Shown: positions 1 to 8,794 of the stretch, one piece after another
Layout: every line of letters starts with the position of its first letter
Position numbering within the stretch: the first letter of the stretch is position 1
NCBI GenBank assembly: GCA_027450045.1
Contig: DAIDKM010000007.1
Location: forward strand, 1-58,754
Direction: 5' to 3'
Length of the DNA: 58,754 bases
From: Paludibacter sp.
GTDB lineage: Bacteria; Bacteroidota; Bacteroidia; Bacteroidales; Paludibacteraceae
The notes under the pieces: generated by a model
The model's input: the letters and a program-made list of their open reading frames with translations, nothing else
Databases searched by the model: none
What the model was told of the DNA's origin: nothing
Position numbers and translations under genes: made by a program

Positions 1-99
1 ATTCCCGGGCAACTGAAGCATGTCAATTAACTCATTCAAATCCTTCTTTGAATAGTTACCAGCCCTGAAATTATTGATCAGTTGATGTAAATGTGTCAT
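1..99 (-). CDS. FecR-type anti-sigma factor, N-terminal fragment (cut by window edge)
   Basis: The minus strand opens with ATG at 99 and runs 33 codons without a stop to the window edge. The peptide begins MTHLHQLINNFRAGNYSKKD and continues NELIDMLQLPGN. This is the usual short helical start of Bacteroidetes FecR-like anti-sigma factors, which bind an ECF sigma factor from the inner membrane and release it on a signal from an outer-membrane receptor. The ECF sigma gene upstream on the same strand fits this pairing. The FecR domain itself lies outside the window, so the call rests on the N-terminus and the context. Confidence 0.6.
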   Translation of the reverse strand, partial: MTHLHQLINNFRAGNYSKKDLNELIDMLQLPGN

Positions 100-324
100 A
101 ATAAATTCATTTTGGGATTTTGTTGATGGTTCATCATCCCCCGCAATGGTTGTTACATTCTATATAACGCATTGCTCGAATGATTCCCCTGCTCTGTCTC
201 AAATTATTTTTGAATATTTTCCGGACACTTGTATTAGACAGTAAAAACAATCTGAATAAAGTCATTTCAAAGGCTTTTCAATGACGTTTTATTAGCAATT
301 AATCAAGAACAATCCGTTGCTTTT

Positions 325-368
325 CATACGTCTATTTTTATTTTTAACACTAAGGATGTATGGAACTC
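325..368 (-). promoter_or_regulatory. Start-codon hairpin element, copy A
   Basis: Read on the minus strand, the element starts GAGTTCCATACATCCTT at 368 and ends ACGTATG at 325, a span of 44 bases. CATAC near its start can pair with GTATG at its end, which places the ATG at 327-325 inside the stem. It is 4 bases longer than copies B (4591-4630) and C (14216-14255). The ATG opens only an 11-codon ORF. Function is unknown; the element is defined here by comparison of the three copies. Confidence 0.5.
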
Positions 369-430
369 GCCAAATAGTCATTCTCTTGAGCATAAGCGTT
401 TTTATGGCTCGTTTCATTTTGTACAAAACA

Positions 431-455
431 AAAACGGACACCTGACGTGGTGTCC
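431..455 (-). terminator. Rho-independent terminator after the sigma factor gene
   Basis: On the minus strand GGACACC (455-449) and GGTGTCC (442-436) form a perfect 7-bp stem around a 6-base loop, followed by GTTTTTG. It lies about 190 bases downstream of the sigma gene stop and should uncouple that gene from the anti-sigma gene at 99. Confidence 0.6.
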
Positions 456-645
456 ATCCATAGCATTTAATTCCGTAAAGTTTATCCAATAACCATTTTC
501 ACCTCACATGAAACTTGTTGATGTAGCCAATAAACAGAACGAATTTAATTCCAGTAACTTCTCTCTTCCCGTAACTTCCAACTCCCACTATTTAGGTTAC
601 AGCATTCATATTTAATACCTTCAGTGTATTCGCTATTTTCACATG

Positions 646-1227
646 TCACTTTTCCACAAACAGGAAATAAAAGAGAGCTGTCCAGATGCCGAAGCTTCCG
701 AGATGTTGTTTGAAGAAAAACAGGGCTTTCGAAAGATGATCTTCCACCGTTTTTTCGGTGATTCCCCTCATTGCGGCGATCTCTTTGTTCGACAACCCTT
801 TTTCACGGCTCAATCTGAAAATTTCTCTGCGTTTCGTCGGAAGTTGTTCGATCAGTTGTTCGTAACGCTCTCTCAAAAACGTATAATCTGTTTGTTCTTC
901 AGTTCCTTGTGTATTCGATGTGGCGGCTTGTGCCAGATAATCGATGTATTTCTGTTCGGTGACACGTTTGCGGAATAATGACAATACAGTATTTTTGGCA
1001 ACCGTAAAGAGAAAGGCATCAAAATTGGTTTCTTTTCTCAATATCAAGCGATTTTCCCACATCGTGATAAACACTTCCTGTACTACATCGTACGCATCTT
1101 CTTCGTTTTTCAGATAGGCTACCGAAAAACGAAAAATTTTAGCATGGTACACAGCATAAATTTCATCAATGACAGTGCGATCGTCCATACGTAGGCGTTC
1201 GGCAAAAGATTCTTCGTTGTAAATCAT
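646..1227 (-). CDS. ECF RNA polymerase sigma factor (Bacteroidetes FecI-like)
   Basis: This 193-residue protein has the normal two-domain ECF layout. Region 2 lies at about residues 20-75, with the core-binding segment YLKNEEDAYDVVQEVFITMW. Region 4 lies at about 125-175 and carries a helix-turn-helix (LSNKEIAAMRGITEKTVEDH). Such sigma factors direct core polymerase to a few promoters and are usually held by a FecR-type anti-sigma, whose gene begins 546 bases downstream. The C-terminus ends in a hydrophobic stretch (GIWTALFYFLFVEK), which is common in this Bacteroidetes expansion family. The target genes cannot be told from the window: no SusC/SusD-type receptor pair lies within the visible flank, and the left flank is cut off. 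Confidence 0.9.
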   Translation of the reverse strand: MIYNEESFAERLRMDDRTVIDEIYAVYHAKIFRFSVAYLKNEEDAYDVVQEVFITMWENRLILRKETNFDAFLFTVAKNTVLSLFRKRVTEQKYIDYLAQAATSNTQGTEEQTDYTFLRERYEQLIEQLPTKRREIFRLSREKGLSNKEIAAMRGITEKTVEDHLSKALFFFKQHLGSFGIWTALFYFLFVEK

Positions 1228-1632
1228 CGCAAAATAGATTGGTTAATAAAAATCGGAAAAAGATTGCTTTATACAATTAACTCACTGTCAATTAATAAAA
1301 TATTTGATTCAATTGTAGTCCTAAACTCAGCAATATGAAAAAGAAATCTCTATCAAATCATGGCCAAAGATAAGCAGTTTAGTGCCATTCTATGCACAAA
1401 ACCGTCATTTTTGTCAAAAATTGAATGAATGCGCTAAAAATACAGTGAAGTTGATTCCTTCCCGCCTATCCCCTTGTTTATGAAACACAACTGTTTTCGT
1501 ATCATATACACTTCTGATTACAGCACCATGGTGAACCAATTTTGATTAAACATCATTAATTGGTTTTTTTATCATAACGAATAGAGGAAAGCACATTCTC
1601 TATCTTGAACTTCCATCAAATTTTGTTCAGCC
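1228..1632. other. Intergenic region between sigma and SPOR-domain genes
   Basis: No gene is visible. The stretch holds the putative sigma-gene promoter (1365-1400). It also holds an inverted repeat AACCAATT (1534-1541) / AATTGGTT (1558-1565) followed by T7 on the plus strand. That repeat looks like a terminator, but no plus-strand gene precedes it and the loop is long (16 bases). Confidence 0.4.
1365..1400 (-). promoter_or_regulatory. Putative Bacteroidetes-type promoter of the ECF sigma gene
   Basis: The minus strand carries a -7 box TATCTTTG (1372-1365) and a TTTG (1400-1397) as -33, with a spacer of about 24 bases, slightly long. The predicted start near 1358 leaves a 130-base leader. 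Confidence 0.35.
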
Positions 1633-4593
1633 TTAACTAATCTTACTTTTCGGATTCTTTTGCCAATTGCTTTGTTCAATGAATGATTCTGCTTCTGTTT
1701 TACCAGAGAATCCAATGATGCGAACTTTGAACAGGTTGTGATCATACTGAATAATAATAGGTTTAGTGGTACGCTGCGACCACATTTTCTGAGCGCTCAA
1801 AGCATCGGCTTCTTTTGAAAATTCCCCCACTTGGACTACAACATTGGCTCTGAAAACAGGAATGTAAATTGCCTTAAATCCCAACTTTTTTAATTGCGGA
1901 GCATACTTTCGTGCTATGTTCCGGTTAGCAAATCCTGGGATTTGTACTTTATGAAACCCATCTGCATAAACAATAATCACATGCTTACCTGATTTTTCAG
2001 CTACCTTCCTTTCAAACTCGAAAGCGCTTTTTTTGATTCTAAATGCACCCAGTTGCAAAACATTCCATTCGAATGGTACTACAACAGGAATATAAGAATT
2101 GACAGTAGGGATGACTTCTTTATGGATAATCTTTTGCGTTGTATCAACACTGGAAGCAACAATAAGACACGGTTCGAAATTTAAATGTTGCACGACAGCC
2201 CCTTTATATTCAAATTGTTGTCCATCGTGATAAAGAGTCGGATCAAATTTTTCATGTTGATTGGCAGGCTTTAGTTTCTCTAAAATCAAATCACGATCAG
2301 CATGTTGTACAGAATCCGTCTGAGTTGTATCAATTGAAAACGGCATACAATCATTAAATGTGTTTTCATCCATCGCTTTAATCACACCTTCGCATGGGAC
2401 AGGAACTCTAAATGAATATTTTCCTTGATCATTTGTTTTGGCAACATAAACTCTTTTTTCCAATTTATTGAATAAAAAGACGGTGGCGCCTTTCCATGGA
2501 TCTAACATATGTACCTCTTTTACAAATCCTTCAATGCAAGTTTCCTTCGACACCTTTTTAATGAAAAGATCACAATTGGAAAGATTCTGAGTCGATGTTG
2601 TTACAACATTCGAAATGGCATCAACACTTTTCCATCCATCATGAAGTAACGGTTTAGGAATAGGCGTACCCACCATTGAAGGAGACATGGAAAGCATTAA
2701 TGGCATATTGGTACCATTGATCGGACAATGAATTAATTTATAACTTCCATCCGCATTTACACGAGAAGAAGACAAAATAGTGAATGAAACCGGATCAACC
2801 AGCAAAACATAAAATTCGCCTGAAGCAGGATGAATCACTTTTTTTACACCATTTGTAAAATCCCAAATCCGACCTTCAATCGAAACGGATGCAAGTCGTG
2901 TTGAAGAAACAGCATTCAGCGCCACACCCCAAAACCAAGAGTTAATTGTTCGTACATTGCCGAAATCATCAGCTTGATAATCATTTAAATCATTCCCATC
3001 AACGGATGGCGCTGGTATTAATTGCTTCAGATTCCCATCTCCATTCCATGCATGAGTAGGAGTAATAGATCCAACAATACTATTATCCAAACCGGAGCAT
3101 GTTAAATTATTCAGCTCGTTTTTTAGCTTATTACCAACTCTATTTAACTTGCTATCGTCCCAATATACCTTCAGGTGGTCAATCTTTACCGGAGCTATGC
3201 ATGCAATATTAAATCCTCTTTTGTTAATTTCGGCATCATAAATTGGTAAATTACCGCGTCCCTTATTGTAAGTCACAACAATGCTAATTTTCGTTCCATC
3301 TGCCACGTTATTTCCTATCCCATCTTTTCCATCCCAGACATAAGAGTTTAATCCTTTTTGACATTCAGGAATCTCTATCACGCGATTTGAAGCAAGATTG
3401 TGGGCAGTAGAATCTGCATCAATGACTAAACGACAATCGCCGGCCTGAGAAAGATAAAAACGTATTGTGTAAGGTCCCGGATAACATCCAATAATGCCTG
3501 GATCGGCAAATATAGGAGAAGCAGGTAAAGAGGCATAATGATAGACTGTAGAATCAGGTGGGTTGAGAAAAACAGGATAACCACCAATGAAAGAAGGTGA
3601 TACAACATTATTTCGAGAAATGCGATCTTTCAACCAATTACCTGTGTTTGAAATTCCATAACGGGTCATGGCAATATTAAAGTCAATCGGCTCAAAACCA
3701 TTCTCAAAAGTAATTTTATACACTACTCCGTCGTCGGTCATTGGATAAAGTATGGGTGATGCATTCGCAGAAACCACATTGGCAAAGGTTTTTGGATCAA
3801 TTGCGATCAATCCCCATTTTACACAATGTACCCGACCTGAATGAATTTTTCCAAAATCAGTTGCTACTGTTAAATCAAAATAAGGAGCATAAGACCACAC
3901 CGAAGATGCCATTTGAGTAGCTCCACCATCATTGCTTCTATAAAGTTCAATCCAATACTCCCCGTTTGTTTTTGGAGTAAATACCAAGGGTAAATAACCG
4001 TTTGGATTTAAATTGTCTATTTGTGGACCTGCAATAGCCTGCCGATAAGTTGAAATAAAACCAGCGCCGGAAGTAGGTAATTTAATAGGTCCGGCAGCCA
4101 GGGATCCGTCAGGTGAAAAGATTTTCATGTACATGTTATACAGTGCGCCACCTCCATATTCCTGACTTGATACCCGTGTTACCGAACTCATATATTCCAT
4201 GGGTGAATTAGTGCCACTGCCATATCGCTGCCAATTAAACCCATAAAATAATTTTTCTGTCGTGCAGTCAGTAATTCTGAAATAAATTCGATCGCTTTCA
4301 TCGCAACCTAAATAATCTCCATTGTTTCGCGAAGGTAATAGCGCTAATGCAGTACAACTATTAGGCGTTGGAGAAATTGTATTCGTACCTTCTGCCGATA
4401 CAGTTTGTGCAACCGTTAATGCAAAACTTGCCACCAAAATGCAATTAATGAGCCTCTGAAGCTCTCTGAAAGAAATGCCAAAGAAGTTGGATAAAGGAAT
4501 ACTTATATTCAAATGATGAGTTAAGGACGAACAACTGATTTGATACCATACGGTTTTAAAGTTTTTATTCTTTTTATTATCAACAATTTGCAT
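1633..4593 (-). CDS. Large exported protein with two C-terminal SPOR-like domains
   Basis: This is a 986-residue protein. A hydrophobic segment with a signal-peptidase-like end (LINCILVASFALTVAQTVSA) lies at about residues 48-68, after an unusually long 45-residue polar N-terminus. No later ATG fits better, so I keep the start at 4593. The middle holds beta-rich segments: a FlgD-like stretch (about 387-450, VWDGKDGIGNNVADG) and a carboxypeptidase-regulatory/Cna-B-like segment (about 683-745, with TNDQGKYSFRVP). The end has two tandem SPOR-like units (about 840-912 and 914-980, with QLGAF, ADGFHKVQIPGF and VQVGEF). SPOR domains bind denuded peptidoglycan glycan, so a periplasmic, cell-wall-associated role is likely. 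The exact function is not recognised. The start codon overlaps hairpin element copy B. Confidence 0.7.
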   Translation of the reverse strand: MQIVDNKKNKNFKTVWYQISCSSLTHHLNISIPLSNFFGISFRELQRLINCILVASFALTVAQTVSAEGTNTISPTPNSCTALALLPSRNNGDYLGCDESDRIYFRITDCTTEKLFYGFNWQRYGSGTNSPMEYMSSVTRVSSQEYGGGALYNMYMKIFSPDGSLAAGPIKLPTSGAGFISTYRQAIAGPQIDNLNPNGYLPLVFTPKTNGEYWIELYRSNDGGATQMASSVWSYAPYFDLTVATDFGKIHSGRVHCVKWGLIAIDPKTFANVVSANASPILYPMTDDGVVYKITFENGFEPIDFNIAMTRYGISNTGNWLKDRISRNNVVSPSFIGGYPVFLNPPDSTVYHYASLPASPIFADPGIIGCYPGPYTIRFYLSQAGDCRLVIDADSTAHNLASNRVIEIPECQKGLNSYVWDGKDGIGNNVADGTKISIVVTYNKGRGNLPIYDAEINKRGFNIACIAPVKIDHLKVYWDDSKLNRVGNKLKNELNNLTCSGLDNSIVGSITPTHAWNGDGNLKQLIPAPSVDGNDLNDYQADDFGNVRTINSWFWGVALNAVSSTRLASVSIEGRIWDFTNGVKKVIHPASGEFYVLLVDPVSFTILSSSRVNADGSYKLIHCPINGTNMPLMLSMSPSMVGTPIPKPLLHDGWKSVDAISNVVTTSTQNLSNCDLFIKKVSKETCIEGFVKEVHMLDPWKGATVFLFNKLEKRVYVAKTNDQGKYSFRVPVPCEGVIKAMDENTFNDCMPFSIDTTQTDSVQHADRDLILEKLKPANQHEKFDPTLYHDGQQFEYKGAVVQHLNFEPCLIVASSVDTTQKIIHKEVIPTVNSYIPVVVPFEWNVLQLGAFRIKKSAFEFERKVAEKSGKHVIIVYADGFHKVQIPGFANRNIARKYAPQLKKLGFKAIYIPVFRANVVVQVGEFSKEADALSAQKMWSQRTTKPIIIQYDHNLFKVRIIGFSGKTEAESFIEQSNWQKNPKSKIS

Positions 4594-4630
4594 ACGTAGA
4601 TGATTATTCTTTTAAGGTCGTATGGAACTC
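4591..4630 (-). promoter_or_regulatory. Start-codon hairpin element, copy B
   Basis: On the minus strand the 40-base element starts GAGTTCCATACGACCTT at 4630 and ends ACGTATG, whose ATG is the start codon of the SPOR-domain gene. CATACG and CGTATG form a perfect 6-bp stem that would bury the AUG. It has the same length as copy C in front of ispF, and about 32 of 40 bases are identical. Confidence 0.55.
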
Positions 4631-4702
4631 GTCCCAAACTCGGGATTCATTTCATCTGAACATTTCTATTTTAGCTTCTAATTATGGCTCCCTAAACGCA
4701 TA

Positions 4703-4732
4703 CAAAACTAAGGATATTTGTTTATGTACCAA
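4703..4732 (-). promoter_or_regulatory. Putative promoter of the SPOR-domain gene
   Basis: The minus strand has a -7 box TAGTTTTG (4710-4703) and a -33 TTG (4732-4730), 19 bases apart, which is the standard Bacteroidetes spacing. The predicted start near 4696 gives a leader of about 100 bases that includes element copy B. Confidence 0.5.
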
Positions 4733-5080
4733 ACATAATTTATCCATCCATCCGAATTTTCAATTCGGGGATAAAAAGACAGTCAAATCCATTGCAAGAA
4801 TAATCTATTTCCATTTGCACATTCGATTTGAACACGAATAACTAAGATATGGACACCTTATAGTTTTTAGCTTCAGCTGTTTTCTATTGTCTGTTGGTGT
4901 ACCACTCCTATTGCTTTTTTTTGTTAAAGCTTACGGAATGATCCAAATAAAATATTCACTAAATGATTGGTTCCATCTCAATTTAAGAAAATAAGAGGGG
5001 ATTAACCCATAAAATTCTTACAAATGGAAAGTCAATTATCTATTTTCATATCAGACTGTCAGTTCACATCAAAAACTTTC

Positions 5081-5115
5081 TTGTTTTATTTTTCAATAAA
5101 AGAACTCTACCTTTG
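5081..5115 (+). promoter_or_regulatory. Putative promoter of gcvP
   Basis: The -7 box TACCTTTG (5108-5115) lies 24 bases after a TTG (5081-5083). A start near 5122 gives an 80-base leader to the ATG at 5202. Confidence 0.45.
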
Positions 5116-5201
5116 TTTATTGTAATACATTGCATCTAAGCCAATGCAATACGCTAATATTTATTGATTTACAACACACTAATCGTTCAAAAAAAATTAA
5201 G

Positions 5202-8045
5202 ATGAAAAGGGAATCTTTTGTTGATCGTCATAATGGCATTACAGAAAAAGAGATGCCACACATGTTATCTGCCATTGGAGTTACCACGTTAGATGACTTG
5301 ATTGATCAGACCATACCATCGGACATCAGACTAAAAAAGCCACTTCAATTGCCACCGGCAATGAGTGAGTATGCTTATAGCAAACACATTAACACATTAG
5401 CAGAAAAAAACAAACTCTTTGCAACGTATATTGGCATGGGGTATTACAATACTATTACTCCGGCTGTGATTTGGCGTAATGTTTTTGAAAACCCGGTTTG
5501 GTACACTTCATACACACCCTATCAAGCGGAAATTTCTCAAGGCCGACTCGAAGCATTGCTCAATTTTCAAACGATGGTTAGTGAGTTAACCGCCCTTCCG
5601 CTTACCAATGCCTCGTTGTTGGACGAAGCCACTGCGGCAGCTGAAGCCATGACTATGTTTCACAATACACGTAATAAAGCACAAGAACAAGCAGAAGTAA
5701 ACACGTTGTTAGTCGATAAAGAATGCTGGGCACAAACCCTTTCTGTACTTCAAACACGCGCCATACCTCAAGGCATCACATTACTCATCACCGATATTTC
5801 CACGTTCGATTTCTCTACTCCGGTGTTCGGAGCCATTGTGCAATACCCAAATGCCAATGGAGAACTTGTCGATTATGCCTCTTTTGTGGAAAAAGCGCAT
5901 GCACACGAATGTCGCGTCGCAGTAGCAACCGATTTGATGGCATTGACACTCTTAACTCCTCCGGGCGAATGGGGCGCTGATGTAGCATTTGGATCCACAC
6001 AACGTTTCGGAATACCTATGAGCTATGGCGGGCCATCAGCAGCTTTCTTTGCTACCCGCGATACCTTCAAACGCGATATTCCGGGACGAATCATCGGCAT
6101 ATCGAAAGATGTACAAGGGCGACCAGTCTATCGGTTGGCATTGCAAACCCGCGAACAGCATATCAAGAGAGAAAAAGCCACGTCTAATATCTGCACGGCA
6201 CAAGCATTACTTGCCACCATGGCAGGATTTTATGCAGCATATCACGGTCCTGAAGGATTAAAAGCCATTGCACAAAACATCCACCGCCGCGCAGTGACAG
6301 TGGCAAAAGTAATGGAAAACATGGGATTTTACGTGCTAAACACCCATTTTTTCGATACTATCAAAGTGAGTTGTCCTACGTCTGTTTCGGTAAAAACTCT
6401 CAAAGAAAATGCGTTAAGACAACATATTAATCTTCGCTATTTTCCATCAGGAGAAATAGGTATCAGCATTGACGAAACGACGGATGAGGAAGCAATTTCG
6501 CATCTCATCAAACTTTTTTCGACAACAATCGGTAATTTATCGTCCGTCACCTATTTTGAGAACACCGACTCATTGATTCCAAAGCATTTACAACGCACAT
6601 CTTCTTTTCTGCAACAACCCGTTTTCAACAATTATCATTCAGAGACGGAAATGATGCGATATATCAAGAAGTTGGAACGACGCGACATGTCATTGGCTCA
6701 CTCCATGATTTCATTGGGGTCATGCACCATGAAGCTGAATGCAGCATCCGAAATGCTCCCTTTAAATCATCCGGGCTGGGGATCGCTCCATCCTTTTGTG
6801 CCAATTGATCAAGCCGAAGGTTATCATGAATTGTTTGCTGAACTGAAAAACTATTTAGCTGAAATTACAGGATTTCCCGCTGTCACCTTTCAACCCAACT
6901 CGGGGGCTGCAGGCGAATATACTGGATTAATTACTATTCGCAACTATTTCAAAAAGCAAGGGGAAACACAACGCAATATCGTTTTAATACCCTCTTCGGC
7001 ACATGGCACCAATCCGGCCAGTGCGGTACAAGCCGGCTTTGAAGTAGTCGTGGTGGCATGTGATGAACGCGGCAATGTCGATGTTATCGATTTACATACT
7101 AAAGCCAAACAACACAGTGATCGGTTGGCAGCTTTGATGATCACCTATCCTTCCACGCACGGAGTCTTTGAAAGCGCCATTCGTGATATTTGCACCACCA
7201 TTCACAAGTATGGAGGTCAAGTATATATGGACGGAGCTAACATGAATGCGCAAGTTGGGTTAACATCGCCGGCAACGATTGGAGCCGATATTTGTCATTT
7301 GAATTTACACAAAACGTTTGCCATTCCTCATGGCGGCGGCGGTCCCGGTGCAGGACCGGTATGCGCTGCAAAACACCTTGCTCCATATTTACCACAACAT
7401 CCTGCAGTTGATGATCCTGTCACTTACACAGCCGTTGCAGCAGCACCTTACGGGAGCGCAAGCATTTTAACTATTTCGTATGGTTACATTCGGATGATGG
7501 GAGCAGACGGATTGACGGAAGCTACTAAAATAGCCATTCTTAATGCAAACTATTTAGCTGCTAAATTAAAAGATACCTATGGCATCGTTTATGCCGGAGA
7601 AACCGGACGTGTCGGTCACGAAATGATTCTTGAGTGTCGTCATTTCAAAGCAACATCGGGAATCACCGAAACAGATATTGCCAAACGACTGATGGATTTT
7701 GGATTTCATGCCCCTACCCTTTCATTCCCTGTGCACGGAACATTGATGGTTGAACCAACTGAAAGTGAATCGTTGGCTGAACTCGATCGGTTTGTAGAAA
7801 CCATGTTGACTATTTACCAAGAAATCAAAGAGATAGAAGATGGAACGGCAGATCGGACAGACAATGTATTACTCAATTCGCCGCACTGCGAATATGACGT
7901 AATGGCTGACACATGGGCTCATAGCTATTCACGCGCAAAAGCAGCCTACCCACTCGATTGGGTGCGCGACAATAAATTCTGGCTGCAAGTTGGCCGGGTA
8001 GATAACGCTTATGGAGACCGAAATTTGGTTTGCACTTGCAAATAA
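5202..8045 (+). CDS. gcvP: Glycine dehydrogenase (decarboxylating), glycine cleavage P-protein
   Basis: The 947-residue, full-length P-protein uses PLP to decarboxylate glycine and pass the aminomethyl group to the lipoyl arm of GcvH. Both halves of the single-chain form are present. The PLP lysine is K704, in the NLHKTFAIPHGGGGPGAG motif. The open frame extends 24 codons upstream, but the ATG at 5202 gives the family's usual start (MKRESFVDRHNGITEKEM) and lies 80 bases after the likely transcription start. GcvT and GcvH are not in the window. A dihydrolipoyl dehydrogenase, the possible L-protein, lies 27 kb downstream. rex follows after 60 bases and may be cotranscribed. Confidence 0.97.
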   Translation: MKRESFVDRHNGITEKEMPHMLSAIGVTTLDDLIDQTIPSDIRLKKPLQLPPAMSEYAYSKHINTLAEKNKLFATYIGMGYYNTITPAVIWRNVFENPVWYTSYTPYQAEISQGRLEALLNFQTMVSELTALPLTNASLLDEATAAAEAMTMFHNTRNKAQEQAEVNTLLVDKECWAQTLSVLQTRAIPQGITLLITDISTFDFSTPVFGAIVQYPNANGELVDYASFVEKAHAHECRVAVATDLMALTLLTPPGEWGADVAFGSTQRFGIPMSYGGPSAAFFATRDTFKRDIPGRIIGISKDVQGRPVYRLALQTREQHIKREKATSNICTAQALLATMAGFYAAYHGPEGLKAIAQNIHRRAVTVAKVMENMGFYVLNTHFFDTIKVSCPTSVSVKTLKENALRQHINLRYFPSGEIGISIDETTDEEAISHLIKLFSTTIGNLSSVTYFENTDSLIPKHLQRTSSFLQQPVFNNYHSETEMMRYIKKLERRDMSLAHSMISLGSCTMKLNAASEMLPLNHPGWGSLHPFVPIDQAEGYHELFAELKNYLAEITGFPAVTFQPNSGAAGEYTGLITIRNYFKKQGETQRNIVLIPSSAHGTNPASAVQAGFEVVVVACDERGNVDVIDLHTKAKQHSDRLAALMITYPSTHGVFESAIRDICTTIHKYGGQVYMDGANMNAQVGLTSPATIGADICHLNLHKTFAIPHGGGGPGAGPVCAAKHLAPYLPQHPAVDDPVTYTAVAAAPYGSASILTISYGYIRMMGADGLTEATKIAILNANYLAAKLKDTYGIVYAGETGRVGHEMILECRHFKATSGITETDIAKRLMDFGFHAPTLSFPVHGTLMVEPTESESLAELDRFVETMLTIYQEIKEIEDGTADRTDNVLLNSPHCEYDVMADTWAHSYSRAKAAYPLDWVRDNKFWLQVGRVDNAYGDRNLVCTCK

Positions 8046-8105
8046 TGGAAAGCATCAATTCATATAAATGTCATAATATCATGAGAATTATTAAATAAAA
8101 CCACA

Positions 8106-8744
8106 ATGGAAAATCGCTTGCATTTACCGGAACCTGCCTTACGTAGGTTACCGTGGTATTTATCGTATGCTAAATTGGCATTAGAAAAGGGAGAAACAAC
8201 CATTTCGTCAACACAAATTGCATTTGCCATTGGTGTTGATTCATCGGTAGTTGCAAAAGATTTATCCTACATCGATGTTGCAGGAAAAACGCGCGTCGGA
8301 TATAGCACGTACACGCTTATTGAAGTGTTAGAATCATTTTTGGGATTTACTCAAAGCCATCCCGCTTTTTTGTTCGGTGTAGGCCGATTAGGTGGTGCAT
8401 TATTGCAGGACAACGGATTACGTCAGTTTGGACTCGAAATCATTGCAGGCTTTGATGTAAAATACGAATTGGCAGGCACCAACATCAACCACATTCCCAT
8501 CCATCACTTCGATAAAATGTGTGAGCTTCGTCGTAAAACAGGCGTAAACATTGGCGTACTGACCGTGCCTATCAATCAAGCACAAGAAGTGGCTGATTTC
8601 TTGATACAAGTACATTTCAAAGCTATATGGAATTTCACTCCCATTCGTATTAAGGTACCGGATGATATTGTGGTGCAAAACACATCTATTTATGCTCATT
8701 TAGCCGTAATGTACAATCGGTTGTCTCAACTAAAAGAGGAATAA
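8106..8744 (+). CDS. rex: Redox-sensing transcriptional repressor Rex
   Basis: This 212-residue protein has an N-terminal winged helix (about residues 1-80, SSTQIAFAIGVDSSVVAKDL) and a Rossmann domain that starts with GVGRLGGALL and binds NADH or NAD+. Rex leaves its operators when NADH/NAD+ rises, which derepresses fermentative and alternative respiratory genes. The length and both domains match the family. A link to the two complex-I-like operons further on is attractive, but I found no convincing Rex operator in front of them. The gene sits between gcvP and a FAH-family gene on the same strand. Confidence 0.95.
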   Translation: MENRLHLPEPALRRLPWYLSYAKLALEKGETTISSTQIAFAIGVDSSVVAKDLSYIDVAGKTRVGYSTYTLIEVLESFLGFTQSHPAFLFGVGRLGGALLQDNGLRQFGLEIIAGFDVKYELAGTNINHIPIHHFDKMCELRRKTGVNIGVLTVPINQAQEVADFLIQVHFKAIWNFTPIRIKVPDDIVVQNTSIYAHLAVMYNRLSQLKEE

Positions 8745-8794
8745 CCCGATTTCTACTTCTCAGATTCAGTGTTGCATTATTAAACATCACTTTC

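Larger units (their letters stand above)
100..645. other. Long gap between sigma and anti-sigma genes
   Basis: This stretch holds a minus-strand terminator hairpin (431-455), a 12-base palindrome TTTTGTACAAAA (417-428) and one copy of the start-codon hairpin element (325-368). That element leads into an 11-codon mini-ORF (327-292, peptide MKSNGLFLINC). I see no convincing longer gene; the 65-codon minus-strand frame at 292-489 runs through the terminator. Confidence 0.5.
4594..5201. other. Divergent intergenic region between the SPOR-domain gene and gcvP
   Basis: It carries the leader and promoter of the minus-strand gene, a 7-bp inverted repeat CCGAATT-ttc-AATTCGG near 4750, and the gcvP promoter and leader. 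No gene is visible. Confidence 0.5.

Noticed and set aside
292-489. 65-codon minus-strand frame between sigma and anti-sigma
   Set aside because: It runs through the terminator hairpin, and only its last 11 codons follow a start-like element.
643-978. 111-codon plus-strand frame opposite the sigma factor
   Set aside because: It is the antisense shadow of a clear ECF sigma gene.
1534-1570. Terminator-like inverted repeat with T7 on the plus strand
   Set aside because: No plus-strand gene precedes it, and on the minus strand there is no T run; the long loop suggests chance.
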